Shown: in pieces, positions 7,168 through 14,469 of the stretch
Position numbering within the stretch: the first letter of the stretch is position 1
How the letters are laid out: each line of letters starts with the position of its first letter
Assembly (NCBI GenBank): GCA_047610145.1
Contig: JBLFZF010000067.1
Coordinates: forward strand, 1 to 16,562
Source of the DNA: CAJXZP01 sp047610145
Lineage (GTDB): Bacteria; Bacteroidota; Bacteroidia; Flavobacteriales_G; Salibacteraceae
Reading direction: 5' to 3'
Length of the DNA stretch: 16,562 nucleotides
Position numbers and translations under genes: made by a program
The notes under the pieces: model-generated
Told to the model about the DNA's origin: nothing
Database searches by the model: none
The model's input: only the letters and a program-made list of their open reading frames with translations

Positions 7168-8904
7168 ATGAGCAAATCAAAAACCAACTTTTCAACTGTT
7201 TTTAAATCGATAATCTGGCCAAGAAGAAAACTCTTGTCTGTGGGTTTATTGCTTATTGTAATTAGTCGTATGGCTAGTCTTGTTTTACCTGGGGCTTCTA
7301 AGATTTTAATGGATGACGTGGTTGTTAATAAAGACATGGACGGTTTATTTAAAGTACTACTTTGGGTAACCGCAGCAATTGTGGTTCAAGCAATCACCTC
7401 TTTTTTACTGACAAAACTGCTAAGTGTAGAAGCTCAATTGTTAATTGCAGAATTACGTGTAAAGGTGCAAAAGAAGGTTTTGGGTTTACCGATTAACTTT
7501 TTTGACAATGCAAAATCAGGAGAATTAGTAGCTCGAATTATGAGCGATGTAGAAGGAGTTCGAAATCTAGTTGGAACGGGTTTGGTTCAGCTTATTGGAG
7601 GTACTTTGACCGCCATAGTGTCCTTAGTGTTACTCATTCAGATTAGTCCTTCAATGACGGCTTACGTATTGATACCAGTGACTATTTTTGCTATTGTTGC
7701 AATGAAAGCTTTTGGTTTTATTCGTCCTATTTTTAGAGAAAGAGGTAAGATAAATGCAGAGGTAACCGGACGATTAACTGAAACGCTAAATGGAGTTAGA
7801 GTAATTAAAGGATTTAATGCCGAGGCCCAGGAAATCAAATCATTTGAAAATGGGGTGGAGAAATTATTTTTGAATGTGAAAAAGAGTTTGACTTCTACCG
7901 CTCTAGTTACCAGTTCGGCAACATTGCTTTTAGGACTTGCGTCTGCAGGGATTATGGGGATGGGTGGGTATAAAATAATTGATGAAACAATGACTTTTGG
8001 TGATTTTTTAGCATTTACACTATACCTAGGATTTATGATTGCGCCTTTGGTTCAAATGAGTAACATTGGGACCCAATTAACAGAAGGGTTTGCAGGACTT
8101 GATCGTACTGAAGAGTTAATGAGCCTAGAAGATGAACACGATGAAGAAAACCGCACGGTTATTTTAAAGGATGTAGTAGGAAATATTAAATTCGAAAATG
8201 TAGCCTTTGCATATGAAGAAGAGAAAGAGGTTTTACATGGAATTGATATTGATGCACCCTCCGGCAGTGTTACTGCCTTGGTAGGTTCTTCTGGTTCAGG
8301 AAAAAGTACCATTGCTGGGTTAGTTTCCTCCTTTATGAATCCAAATAGTGGCGTAGTAAGTATTGACGGTCAAGATATTTCTAAAGTTACTTTATCGAGT
8401 TACCGAGAAAATTTAGGGGTGGTGTTACAAGATGATTTCTTATTTGAAGGAACCATTCGTGAAAACATTATGTTTCCTAGACCTAACGCTACCAATGAAG
8501 AGGTTATCAAAGCAGTGAGTGCAGCTTATGTGAATGAATTCACCGATCGGTTTGAGGAGGGTCTAGAGACCGTTATTGGAGAAAGAGGCGTGAAGTTGTC
8601 TGGTGGTCAACGTCAACGTATTGCAATTGCACGAGCGGTATTAGCAGATCCTAAAATTTTGATTTTGGATGAAGCTACTTCAAATCTTGATACGGAGAGT
8701 GAAGCCATGATTCAACAAAGTTTAACGGAATTGATGAAAGGAAGAACCACATTTGTTATTGCACATAGATTGAGTACTATTCGTCAAGCAGATCAGATTT
8801 TAGTAGTAGAAAAAGGACTTATTGCTGAGAAAGGTACTCATGATGAGCTAATCAAAAAGGAAGGTAGATATCATCAATTGTTTACGTACCAAGCCAGAAT
8901 TTAA
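7168..8904 (+). CDS. ABC exporter, fused permease and ATPase (MsbA/lipid-exporter type)
   Basis: 578 residues, the usual size of a homodimeric type IV (MsbA-like) half-transporter in the inner membrane. The N-terminal domain has membrane segments at about 22-40, 62-83, 138-157, 163-183, 245-268 and 277-297. The ATPase domain shows Walker A GSSGSGKST (373-381, K379), Q-loop VVLQDD (418-423), signature LSGGQRQR (477-484), Walker B ILILDE (497-502, with catalytic E502) and the H-loop IAHR (H533). All catalytic residues are intact. Family members flip lipid A, lipids or drugs, and substrate cannot be read from the sequence; 'MsbA' is used as a fold label only. It seems monocistronic: 688 nt of non-coding DNA lie upstream and a convergent helicase gene overlaps its last 4 nt. 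Confidence 0.95.
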   Translation: MSKSKTNFSTVFKSIIWPRRKLLSVGLLLIVISRMASLVLPGASKILMDDVVVNKDMDGLFKVLLWVTAAIVVQAITSFLLTKLLSVEAQLLIAELRVKVQKKVLGLPINFFDNAKSGELVARIMSDVEGVRNLVGTGLVQLIGGTLTAIVSLVLLIQISPSMTAYVLIPVTIFAIVAMKAFGFIRPIFRERGKINAEVTGRLTETLNGVRVIKGFNAEAQEIKSFENGVEKLFLNVKKSLTSTALVTSSATLLLGLASAGIMGMGGYKIIDETMTFGDFLAFTLYLGFMIAPLVQMSNIGTQLTEGFAGLDRTEELMSLEDEHDEENRTVILKDVVGNIKFENVAFAYEEEKEVLHGIDIDAPSGSVTALVGSSGSGKSTIAGLVSSFMNPNSGVVSIDGQDISKVTLSSYRENLGVVLQDDFLFEGTIRENIMFPRPNATNEEVIKAVSAAYVNEFTDRFEEGLETVIGERGVKLSGGQRQRIAIARAVLADPKILILDEATSNLDTESEAMIQQSLTELMKGRTTFVIAHRLSTIRQADQILVVEKGLIAEKGTHDELIKKEGRYHQLFTYQARI

Positions 8905-10583
8905 ATAAACAACATCGCCAACTTAATATCGGAGTATTCATATTCGTTATGTAACATATTTCGAATAACCCCTAGTTTAATTGGCTCGTCTTTGGGCTTT
9001 GTTTTCAAATATTTTGAATGGGCAGCTTGAATTCGAATTAAATCTGTTTTATGGGGTTTGAACTTATCTAAATCTAATTTTGGGTATTCGGTTTTTAACT
9101 TGATGAGGTGCGTAATAATAGAGCTAGCTCCTAATCCCCGTTCCGCTGCAATTTCAAGGATGTTGAACCCTTTATCTACTAGGTCTTTGGTTTGCTCGTA
9201 AGTCGACTTTTTAAACGTTTTTGATTTTACTTTTTTAGCATATTGTTCAATTTCTTTTTCATTAGTTAGCCCTTCACACCATTGAACAAACTCTTTCGCT
9301 TCGCGTTCTAATTCTGTGGTGTCAATGTAACGTATTTCATTTTCTGAAGAAAGCTGTTGAAAGCGTTGATCTGCTTTTAGCGCTAAGCCATCCACTTCAA
9401 TAGCCGTTTTATTAAATCCAATCAGTTTTAAGCTTTCCAATTCTTTTAATCGAGAAAGGGCAACGTAGCCTTGACCTTTTTCAAAGGTTCTGCTCAAGTC
9501 AATTTCGGCAGCATCTAAGGTCATTCCTTGACTTTTATGAACCGTTATCGCCCAAGCTAATCTAAGGGGCACTTGATCGTATTTAGCTAACGACTTACCG
9601 GCATCATCATCAATGCTCCAAGAATCATGAGCAGCTGTAATTTTTTTGCCATTAAGTAATCTAACGATGGGAAATCCTACATCTTCGCTAAAGCCAATTA
9701 CTTCACCAAGAGATCCATTTATATAACCCATATCTGGGTTGTTTTTTACAAACATCACCTTTGCTCCAATTTTTAAATCGATCAACTCTGAAGCTTGAAC
9801 CGATTTTTTAAAAGATTCTAGAATTTTTGGGTTACCCGTTGTTTTAGCTTTGAAAAGTTTAGTCGCTCCTGCTAGTTTTAATAATGCCGCCTTATTTATA
9901 CGGTCAACATCTGTATTATGGGTATACAGCTTAGTGGGTTCAAAATGATTGGGCAAAATGGTATTGGAAGCGCTTTCTAAGTGAAGTAATGAGTTTCTAG
10001 AAACATTACCTGTTCTAATTTCATTTAAAATAGAATTAAGAGAGTTATTACTTTGACGGTATTGTTCGGTGAGGTAACAAATTTTCAGATCAGCTTCTAC
10101 CCAAGCATTTGACATAAAAGCAAAACGGTCTCTAATAGGAGAGTCTCCAATAGGAGGGAGTTGAAAGAAATCTCCAGCAATAACAATTTGAATATCACCA
10201 AAAGCGCCTTTTTGACTTTTAAAATGTTTTAATACTTGGTTAATCATATCTAGCTGATTTCTATGCAGCATAGAAATTTCATCGATAATTAAAACCTTGG
10301 CCTTTTCTAAATTCTTTTTTAAATATTGTTTGGTCCCCATTGATCGCAAATCAGATGAGGTTAATTTATCTTTTATTCCAATTCCACTCCAAGAATGAAT
10401 AGTAGTTCCTCCCATATGAGTAGCCGCAATTCCGGTAGAGGCCGTTACAGCAACTCTAATTTTTCTAGCTTTAAGATATGCTATATATTGGTTTAAAACA
10501 TAGGTTTTTCCAGCACCAGCCGAACCGGTAAGAAATACATTTTCTCCTGATTTAAGGATGTCTAGTGCTTGAGATTGCTTCAT
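8901..10583 (-). CDS. PIF1/RecD-like superfamily 1 DNA helicase with C-terminal HTH domain
   Basis: 560 residues. Motor motifs in order: Walker A GSAGAGKT (20-27), TASTGIAA (48-55, PIF1-type Ia), Walker B IIDEISML (99-106), GDFFQLPP (137-144), TEQYRQ (172-177), and the C-terminal VHKSQGMTL (348-356) and YVALSRL (373-379). These are the hallmarks of SF1B 5'-3' helicases, which unwind forks, R-loops and G-quadruplexes. Residues about 455-560 look like a helix-turn-helix domain of the kind attached to RecQ and PIF1-like proteins in Bacteroidota (DLVDKGFNILEIAAERGLG at 467-485). No HRDC domain is evident between motor and HTH. It overlaps the convergent ABC gene by 4 nt (shared TTAA) and lies 119 nt downstream of the OstA-like gene. 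The biological role, repair or replication, is inferred from family. Confidence 0.92.
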   Translation of the reverse strand: MKQSQALDILKSGENVFLTGSAGAGKTYVLNQYIAYLKARKIRVAVTASTGIAATHMGGTTIHSWSGIGIKDKLTSSDLRSMGTKQYLKKNLEKAKVLIIDEISMLHRNQLDMINQVLKHFKSQKGAFGDIQIVIAGDFFQLPPIGDSPIRDRFAFMSNAWVEADLKICYLTEQYRQSNNSLNSILNEIRTGNVSRNSLLHLESASNTILPNHFEPTKLYTHNTDVDRINKAALLKLAGATKLFKAKTTGNPKILESFKKSVQASELIDLKIGAKVMFVKNNPDMGYINGSLGEVIGFSEDVGFPIVRLLNGKKITAAHDSWSIDDDAGKSLAKYDQVPLRLAWAITVHKSQGMTLDAAEIDLSRTFEKGQGYVALSRLKELESLKLIGFNKTAIEVDGLALKADQRFQQLSSENEIRYIDTTELEREAKEFVQWCEGLTNEKEIEQYAKKVKSKTFKKSTYEQTKDLVDKGFNILEIAAERGLGASSIITHLIKLKTEYPKLDLDKFKPHKTDLIRIQAAHSKYLKTKPKDEPIKLGVIRNMLHNEYEYSDIKLAMLFI

Positions 10584-10606
10584 TGATAACTTTTAAAGTG
10601 GGAAGT

Positions 10607-10614
10607 CAAAAGTA
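10607..10614 (-). promoter_or_regulatory. Candidate -7 element for the helicase gene
   Basis: The minus strand reads TACTTTTG, an exact TAnnTTTG match, 23 nt before the helicase ATG and inside the 119-nt gap after the OstA-like gene. The nearest upstream TTTG (minus strand of 10643-10646) is too far away (28 nt) for standard spacing. The helicase may therefore have its own weak promoter. Confidence 0.35.
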
Positions 10615-10702
10615 AGTTTTTGACGGTGTATTTCTAGTATGACAAATGAACCCAACAAGTTCTTTTTTAATAAACATATATTTTTAAATAGTGACTTTAG
10701 GA

Positions 10703-12271
10703 TTACTTACTTCTTCTGCGTTTGATTATGTAATCCGGTACTGCGGTCCAATTAAATATATCTTTTATTGACTGAGGTCTTTCATTGGCTCTCCAGTAAA
10801 AGTATCTCAGTAATTTTAATTGTTCCGTGATTTTACTCATGGGTAAAAAAACACCATCGGGCTGATTGTAAAATTTTATATTATTGATTCCGTCAGAGTC
10901 AATGAAAATACTCATGCTACTGCAATCTAAGCGATTCATTCCCATTAACTCTTGGTCCTCATCTCTAACATAATAAATAGTTTGCCCAGACCTGTTTACG
11001 TCAATCTTATAAATTTCATTATTTCTAAAATGAGCGAAAAGAGATTTACCTTTTATTTGGTTGTATAAAGCCGAATCTTCTTCGGAAATAATAAAGGCTT
11101 CCTCAAAAATTTGCATGTTTTGAATGACACCATCGTAGTTGGTAATAACGATTTCTTTGCCCGTAATTTGATTGCTATCCACCCAAACTATCGGGTTGTA
11201 AAACATTCTGATGGTAGAGTCTAATTCAGAAAATGACAATGAATCGCATTTACCTTGCAAATCAGGTTTGAAAAACTGTACCTGATGAAAGGCTTGAACC
11301 AATCTAAAAATACCAGTAGGGTCCATTTGGGTATACAAGGAATCGGAATGTAATTGTAAAGTATCTTTTGTAAATGCCATTAATAAACGCGAATGTCCGG
11401 TAACCAAAGAGGTTTTTTTGGAGGTATTGTATTTCGCATAATCACCGTAAACTTCTGTTTTATTAATGGTATCGTATATTTCTACATGACCGAATCCTTC
11501 TCCGTATTTTAGTTTTTCATCATATACGACACTGTCTGCCTTCATGATTTGCTCTTTTGAAACCATTTTGACGTTTTTTGAAAAAGCAGAGAACTGATGA
11601 GTCTGGTCATAAAACCCACTTTCACAGTAAATGGTGTTAGAATCGCTAATAATGTTTGTAGGGCCGTGAAATTTCACTAATTCTGTCTGGGTGTTATATT
11701 CCATGGTATCCGATAGAATAGTATAATCTTCGGTTACATACGAAACCTCTTTTTTAAAAAAGAAAACTTTAGTATTGGTATTATAATTACCCCGTTCACT
11801 CTTTAAAACAGAAGTGTTTTCTGTATTGGTAATAATTCCTCCTCCAGTATAGGTAGTGGAATTAGTTTGAGTATCAAAGTCAAGTCTTTTGGTTTTAAGA
11901 ATTTGGGTTTCATTTGTTAACGTAATATTCCCTCGTAATTGCCCTAAATGTTTTACTCCATCAAAACTAAGAGAGTCACCGGTCATGGTTGTCTTTTTTT
12001 CCTTATCAACTACTTTGACATGACCGAAGGCCTTCATTACGTTAGATTTTGAATAGGATACGGCACTGTCGCAATACATTAAAGTCTTGCCTTGTTTGAA
12101 TCGCACATTTCCTACCAAAGTTCGAGTGCCTTTTTGAGTATCTATAGTGGCATTCTTTGCGCCAAGTATTTTTATTTTATTGGACTTTTGGCTATAGGTA
12201 AATAGAGGAGATACAAGCAATATAACTGCGAGTATTCCTACTATTTTAAATGGATTTAAATTGTCCTTCAT
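10703..12271 (-). CDS. OstA/LptA-like periplasmic protein, probable LPS-transport factor
   Basis: 522 residues from the ATG at 12271. An in-frame TTG two codons upstream (12277) is possible, but the ATG directly precedes a typical signal peptide (MKDNLNPFKIVGILAVILL, cut near SQ at 27-28). The mature protein is made of many short beta repeats of the OstA/LptA jellyroll kind, for example LVGNVRF (52-58), AFGHVKVV (81-88), LRGNITL (112-118), KFHGPTNI (200-207) and GFGHVEIYD (259-267), each around 'D-S-l-x-Y/F' turns. LptA-type proteins bridge periplasmic LPS from the inner membrane to LptD. Bacteroidota have long versions like this one. The last about 150 residues (370-522) depart from the repeat pattern. 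It lies 73 nt after purA, with a strong hairpin between, so its expression may depend on readthrough. Confidence 0.85.
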   Translation of the reverse strand: MKDNLNPFKIVGILAVILLVSPLFTYSQKSNKIKILGAKNATIDTQKGTRTLVGNVRFKQGKTLMYCDSAVSYSKSNVMKAFGHVKVVDKEKKTTMTGDSLSFDGVKHLGQLRGNITLTNETQILKTKRLDFDTQTNSTTYTGGGIITNTENTSVLKSERGNYNTNTKVFFFKKEVSYVTEDYTILSDTMEYNTQTELVKFHGPTNIISDSNTIYCESGFYDQTHQFSAFSKNVKMVSKEQIMKADSVVYDEKLKYGEGFGHVEIYDTINKTEVYGDYAKYNTSKKTSLVTGHSRLLMAFTKDTLQLHSDSLYTQMDPTGIFRLVQAFHQVQFFKPDLQGKCDSLSFSELDSTIRMFYNPIVWVDSNQITGKEIVITNYDGVIQNMQIFEEAFIISEEDSALYNQIKGKSLFAHFRNNEIYKIDVNRSGQTIYYVRDEDQELMGMNRLDCSSMSIFIDSDGINNIKFYNQPDGVFLPMSKITEQLKLLRYFYWRANERPQSIKDIFNWTAVPDYIIKRRRSK

Positions 12272-12286
12272 TATCAAAATAAGCCT

Positions 12287-12325
12287 AAAAAAAAAGTGAT
12301 TAAAAATTCATCTAATCACTTTTTT
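12287..12325 (-). terminator. Strong hairpin with U-tract between purA and the OstA-like gene
   Basis: Plus-strand GTGATTA (12296-12302) and TAATCAC (12313-12319) form a 7-bp core around a 10-nt loop, extended by six A:T pairs (A 12290-12295 with T 12320-12325). In the purA direction the stem is followed by a run of nine U in total (from A 12287-12295). This is a classic intrinsic terminator shape, 19 nt after the purA stop. Only 15 nt separate its distal end from the OstA-like ATG. Confidence 0.75.
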
Positions 12326-12344
12326 ATACATTTTTATTAATTAA

Positions 12345-13631
12345 CTATTCTAAAATAGTTTGATCTCTAACTAACGTTTTCTCTCTATCTGGACCCACAG
12401 AAACAATAGCGATAGGAACGCCTAATTCTTGTTCTAGGTAGTTGATGTAATCAGATAATTCAGAAGGAAAGTCAGCTTCACTTTTTAAATTTTGTAAGTC
12501 GTCTTCCCATCCCGGAAAAGATTTATAGACTGGCTTGGCTTCATTACTTACAATATCGTATGGAAAATAGTCGATTTGCTCCCCTAAATATTCGTAGTGA
12601 GTACACACTTTTACGGCACTAAAGCCACTTAATACATCTGCTTTAGTCATGATTAACTTGGTGACACCATTGACCATAATTGCATATTTTAATGCAGGTA
12701 AATCTACCCAACCACATCTTCTTGGTCTACCCGTTGTTGCGCCAAACTCATGACCATTCTTAGCAAGAGTAGCTCCATCTTCATCAAATAATTCGGTTGG
12801 AAATGGACCACTTCCCACACGTGTGCAATAGGCCTTGAAAATACCAATGACTTCACCAATTTTATTTGGCGCTAAACCTAATCCAGTGCACGCTCCTGCA
12901 GCAACTGTATTAGAGGAGGTAACATACGGATAAGAACCAAAGTCGATATCTAGTAAAGATCCTTGAGCCCCTTCCGCTAAAACACGTTGACCTGCTTTTA
13001 ATGCATTATTGACAGAGTGCTCACTGTCTACGTACGGAATTTCTTTTAAACGAGCTACACCTGCAAAGAATGCCGTTTCTAAATCAGCTAATGTAGAAAG
13101 GTCAAAACCGTATTGAGAAAGAATTTTTAAATGCTTTTCTTTTAAAGCATTGTATTTCTCAACAAATTGGTCACTTTCGGTATCTCCAACTCTTAAGCCG
13201 TTTCTCCCCGTTTTGTCCATATATGTTGGACCAATACCTTTCAAAGTAGAACCAATTTTGGTTTTCCCCTTTGAAGCTTCCGAAGCAGCATCTAGTAGTT
13301 TATGGGTAGGAACAATTAAATGCGCCTTGCGTGAGATTTGAAGTACGGCATTAATATCTACGTTAAAAGGCTCTAAATCTTCAATTTCGCCTTTTAAAAT
13401 TGCGGGGTCTATAACCACGCCATTCCCAATTAAGTTAACGGTATCTGGTCTGAAAACTCCAGAAGGAATAGTATGTAAAACATGTTTTTTACCGTCCCAT
13501 TCTAATGTGTGACCTGCATTTGGTCCCCCTTGAAAACGTGCAATAATGTTGTATTTTGGAGTTAAAAAGTCAACAATCTTGCCTTTTCCTTCATCTCCCC
13601 ATTGAAGCCCTAATAATACGTCTGCTTGCAT
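12345..13631 (-). CDS. purA: Adenylosuccinate synthetase
   Basis: 428 residues, the standard length. It joins IMP and aspartate using GTP, the first committed step to AMP, in the cytosol. Signature residues: the P-loop-like WGDEGKGK (11-18) with catalytic D13, GGPNAGHT (35-42) with H41, GSTLKGIGPTYMDK (127-140), EGAQGSLLDIDFG (220-232), the IMP/Asp loop TTGRPRRCGW (299-308) and the GTP-binding TKAD (329-332) and SVGPDR (411-416). All expected active-site residues are present. The gene starts 9 nt after the fur-family stop, so both are probably one transcript. A terminator-like hairpin follows the TAG stop. Confidence 0.98.
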   Translation of the reverse strand: MQADVLLGLQWGDEGKGKIVDFLTPKYNIIARFQGGPNAGHTLEWDGKKHVLHTIPSGVFRPDTVNLIGNGVVIDPAILKGEIEDLEPFNVDINAVLQISRKAHLIVPTHKLLDAASEASKGKTKIGSTLKGIGPTYMDKTGRNGLRVGDTESDQFVEKYNALKEKHLKILSQYGFDLSTLADLETAFFAGVARLKEIPYVDSEHSVNNALKAGQRVLAEGAQGSLLDIDFGSYPYVTSSNTVAAGACTGLGLAPNKIGEVIGIFKAYCTRVGSGPFPTELFDEDGATLAKNGHEFGATTGRPRRCGWVDLPALKYAIMVNGVTKLIMTKADVLSGFSAVKVCTHYEYLGEQIDYFPYDIVSNEAKPVYKSFPGWEDDLQNLKSEADFPSELSDYINYLEQELGVPIAIVSVGPDREKTLVRDQTILE

Positions 13632-13640
13632 TTTGGTTTA

Positions 13641-14105
13641 TTATTCTTTATTGTTTTTTTTCTTTTCCTTTGCCGAAAAATCAGCATATATATTTAGCGA
13701 ATGGTGCAGTACATCTACCCCAAATTGCTCCGCAATACTGTTTTTAATCATTTGAATACGCGGGTCACAAAACTCAATTACCTTTCCTGTTTCCACATCA
13801 ATTAAATGATCGTGCTGTTTACTTGCAAAGGCTTTTTCAAATTGGGCTTGATTTTTTCCAAATTGATGCTTTCTAATTAACCCAGAGGCTAATAGAAGCT
13901 CAATTGTATTATACAAAGTAGCGCGACTCACTCTGTATTTTTTGCTCGTCATTTGGTTATATAATGATTCTACATCAAAATGACCTTCTTGACTATAAAT
14001 TTCATCGAGTATAGCAAAGCGTTCAGGCGTTTTTCTATGCTTGTTCTGTACCAAAAAATTAGCAAATAATTGCTTTACTTGTTCTTTTCTATCTTCGTTA
14101 TCCAT
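13641..14105 (-). CDS. Fur family metal- or peroxide-responsive regulator
   Basis: 154 residues. The N-terminal winged helix shows HRKTPERFAILDEIY (23-37), HFDVESLY (42-49) and the recognition helix region YRVSRATLYNTIELL (57-71). The C-terminal dimer/metal domain has QHDH (97-100) and VIEFCDPRI (109-117). The pair of CxxC motifs that hold structural zinc in classical Fur is absent; only C113 remains, and the first CxxC position reads IDVETG. Metal ligands likely include H98, H100, E111 and H135. I recall this CxxC-less form as common in flavobacteria, so iron, peroxide (PerR-like) or another signal cannot be assigned. It is promoter-proximal to purA (9-nt gap) and lies 100 nt from a large palindrome that could be its own operator. 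The tail is Lys-rich (KEKKKNNKE). Confidence 0.93.
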   Translation of the reverse strand: MDNEDRKEQVKQLFANFLVQNKHRKTPERFAILDEIYSQEGHFDVESLYNQMTSKKYRVSRATLYNTIELLLASGLIRKHQFGKNQAQFEKAFASKQHDHLIDVETGKVIEFCDPRIQMIKNSIAEQFGVDVLHHSLNIYADFSAKEKKKNNKE

Positions 14106-14204
14106 TCAAAAAAAATGACAGGCAATGATATTCAATTTTCAGAGTATTATAAAGCTAATATCGAGATATTAATTACAAGTTATTCAATCTTGTATATGGC
14201 CGTT

Positions 14205-14240
14205 TTATTTAATTGAATTTATTGAAATTCAATTAAATAA
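14205..14240. repeat. Perfect 16-bp inverted repeat in the fur upstream region
   Basis: TTATTTAATTGAATTT (14205-14220), loop ATTG, and AAATTCAATTAAATAA (14225-14240) match in all 16 positions. It lies between divergent genes, 99 nt from the fur-family ATG and 229 nt from the TTG start of the exported protein. The 364-nt intergenic region also holds TATTCAAT twice in direct orientation (14129-14136, 14181-14188) and TTGAATA (14256-14262), echoing the ATTCAAT core of the palindrome arms. It may be an operator or, as RNA, an AU-rich hairpin. No other feature was seen between 14263 and 14423 except an A/T-symmetric patch at 14317-14335. Confidence 0.7.
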
Positions 14241-14423
14241 GTTAGGTTACTCAGGTTGAATACGCATGTATTAACTCATTTTAGATGACCTAATTTCTGA
14301 ATTTTATGATTCTTTATTTTTTTAATTGAAAAAAAGTAAACTGGAATGAATAAAATTTTGAATTTCGAATAGGATAAAACTTACGTTATGTCTGGTTTAT
14401 TTGAGATACAGAAAAAATACTTG

Positions 14424-14453
14424 TTGTTTTGGTCAAATAAATACCTAACTTTC
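14424..14453 (+). promoter_or_regulatory. Candidate promoter for the exported protein gene
   Basis: TTG at 14424-14426, then 19 nt, then TAACTTTC at 14446-14453, one mismatch from TAnnTTTG. Spacing fits the Bacteroidota promoter model. A transcript would begin near 14460, about 10 nt before the proposed TTG start. Confidence 0.38.
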
Positions 14454-14469
14454 AATAAAACATTGGGCA

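Noticed and set aside
12272..12277. TTG at 12277 as the start of the OstA-like gene
   Set aside because: An ATG two codons downstream directly precedes the basic part of the signal peptide and is the simpler start.
14317..14335. T7-AATTG-A7 patch as a terminator or operator
   Set aside because: Symmetry arises mainly from homopolymer tracts, with no GC core and no gene ending nearby.
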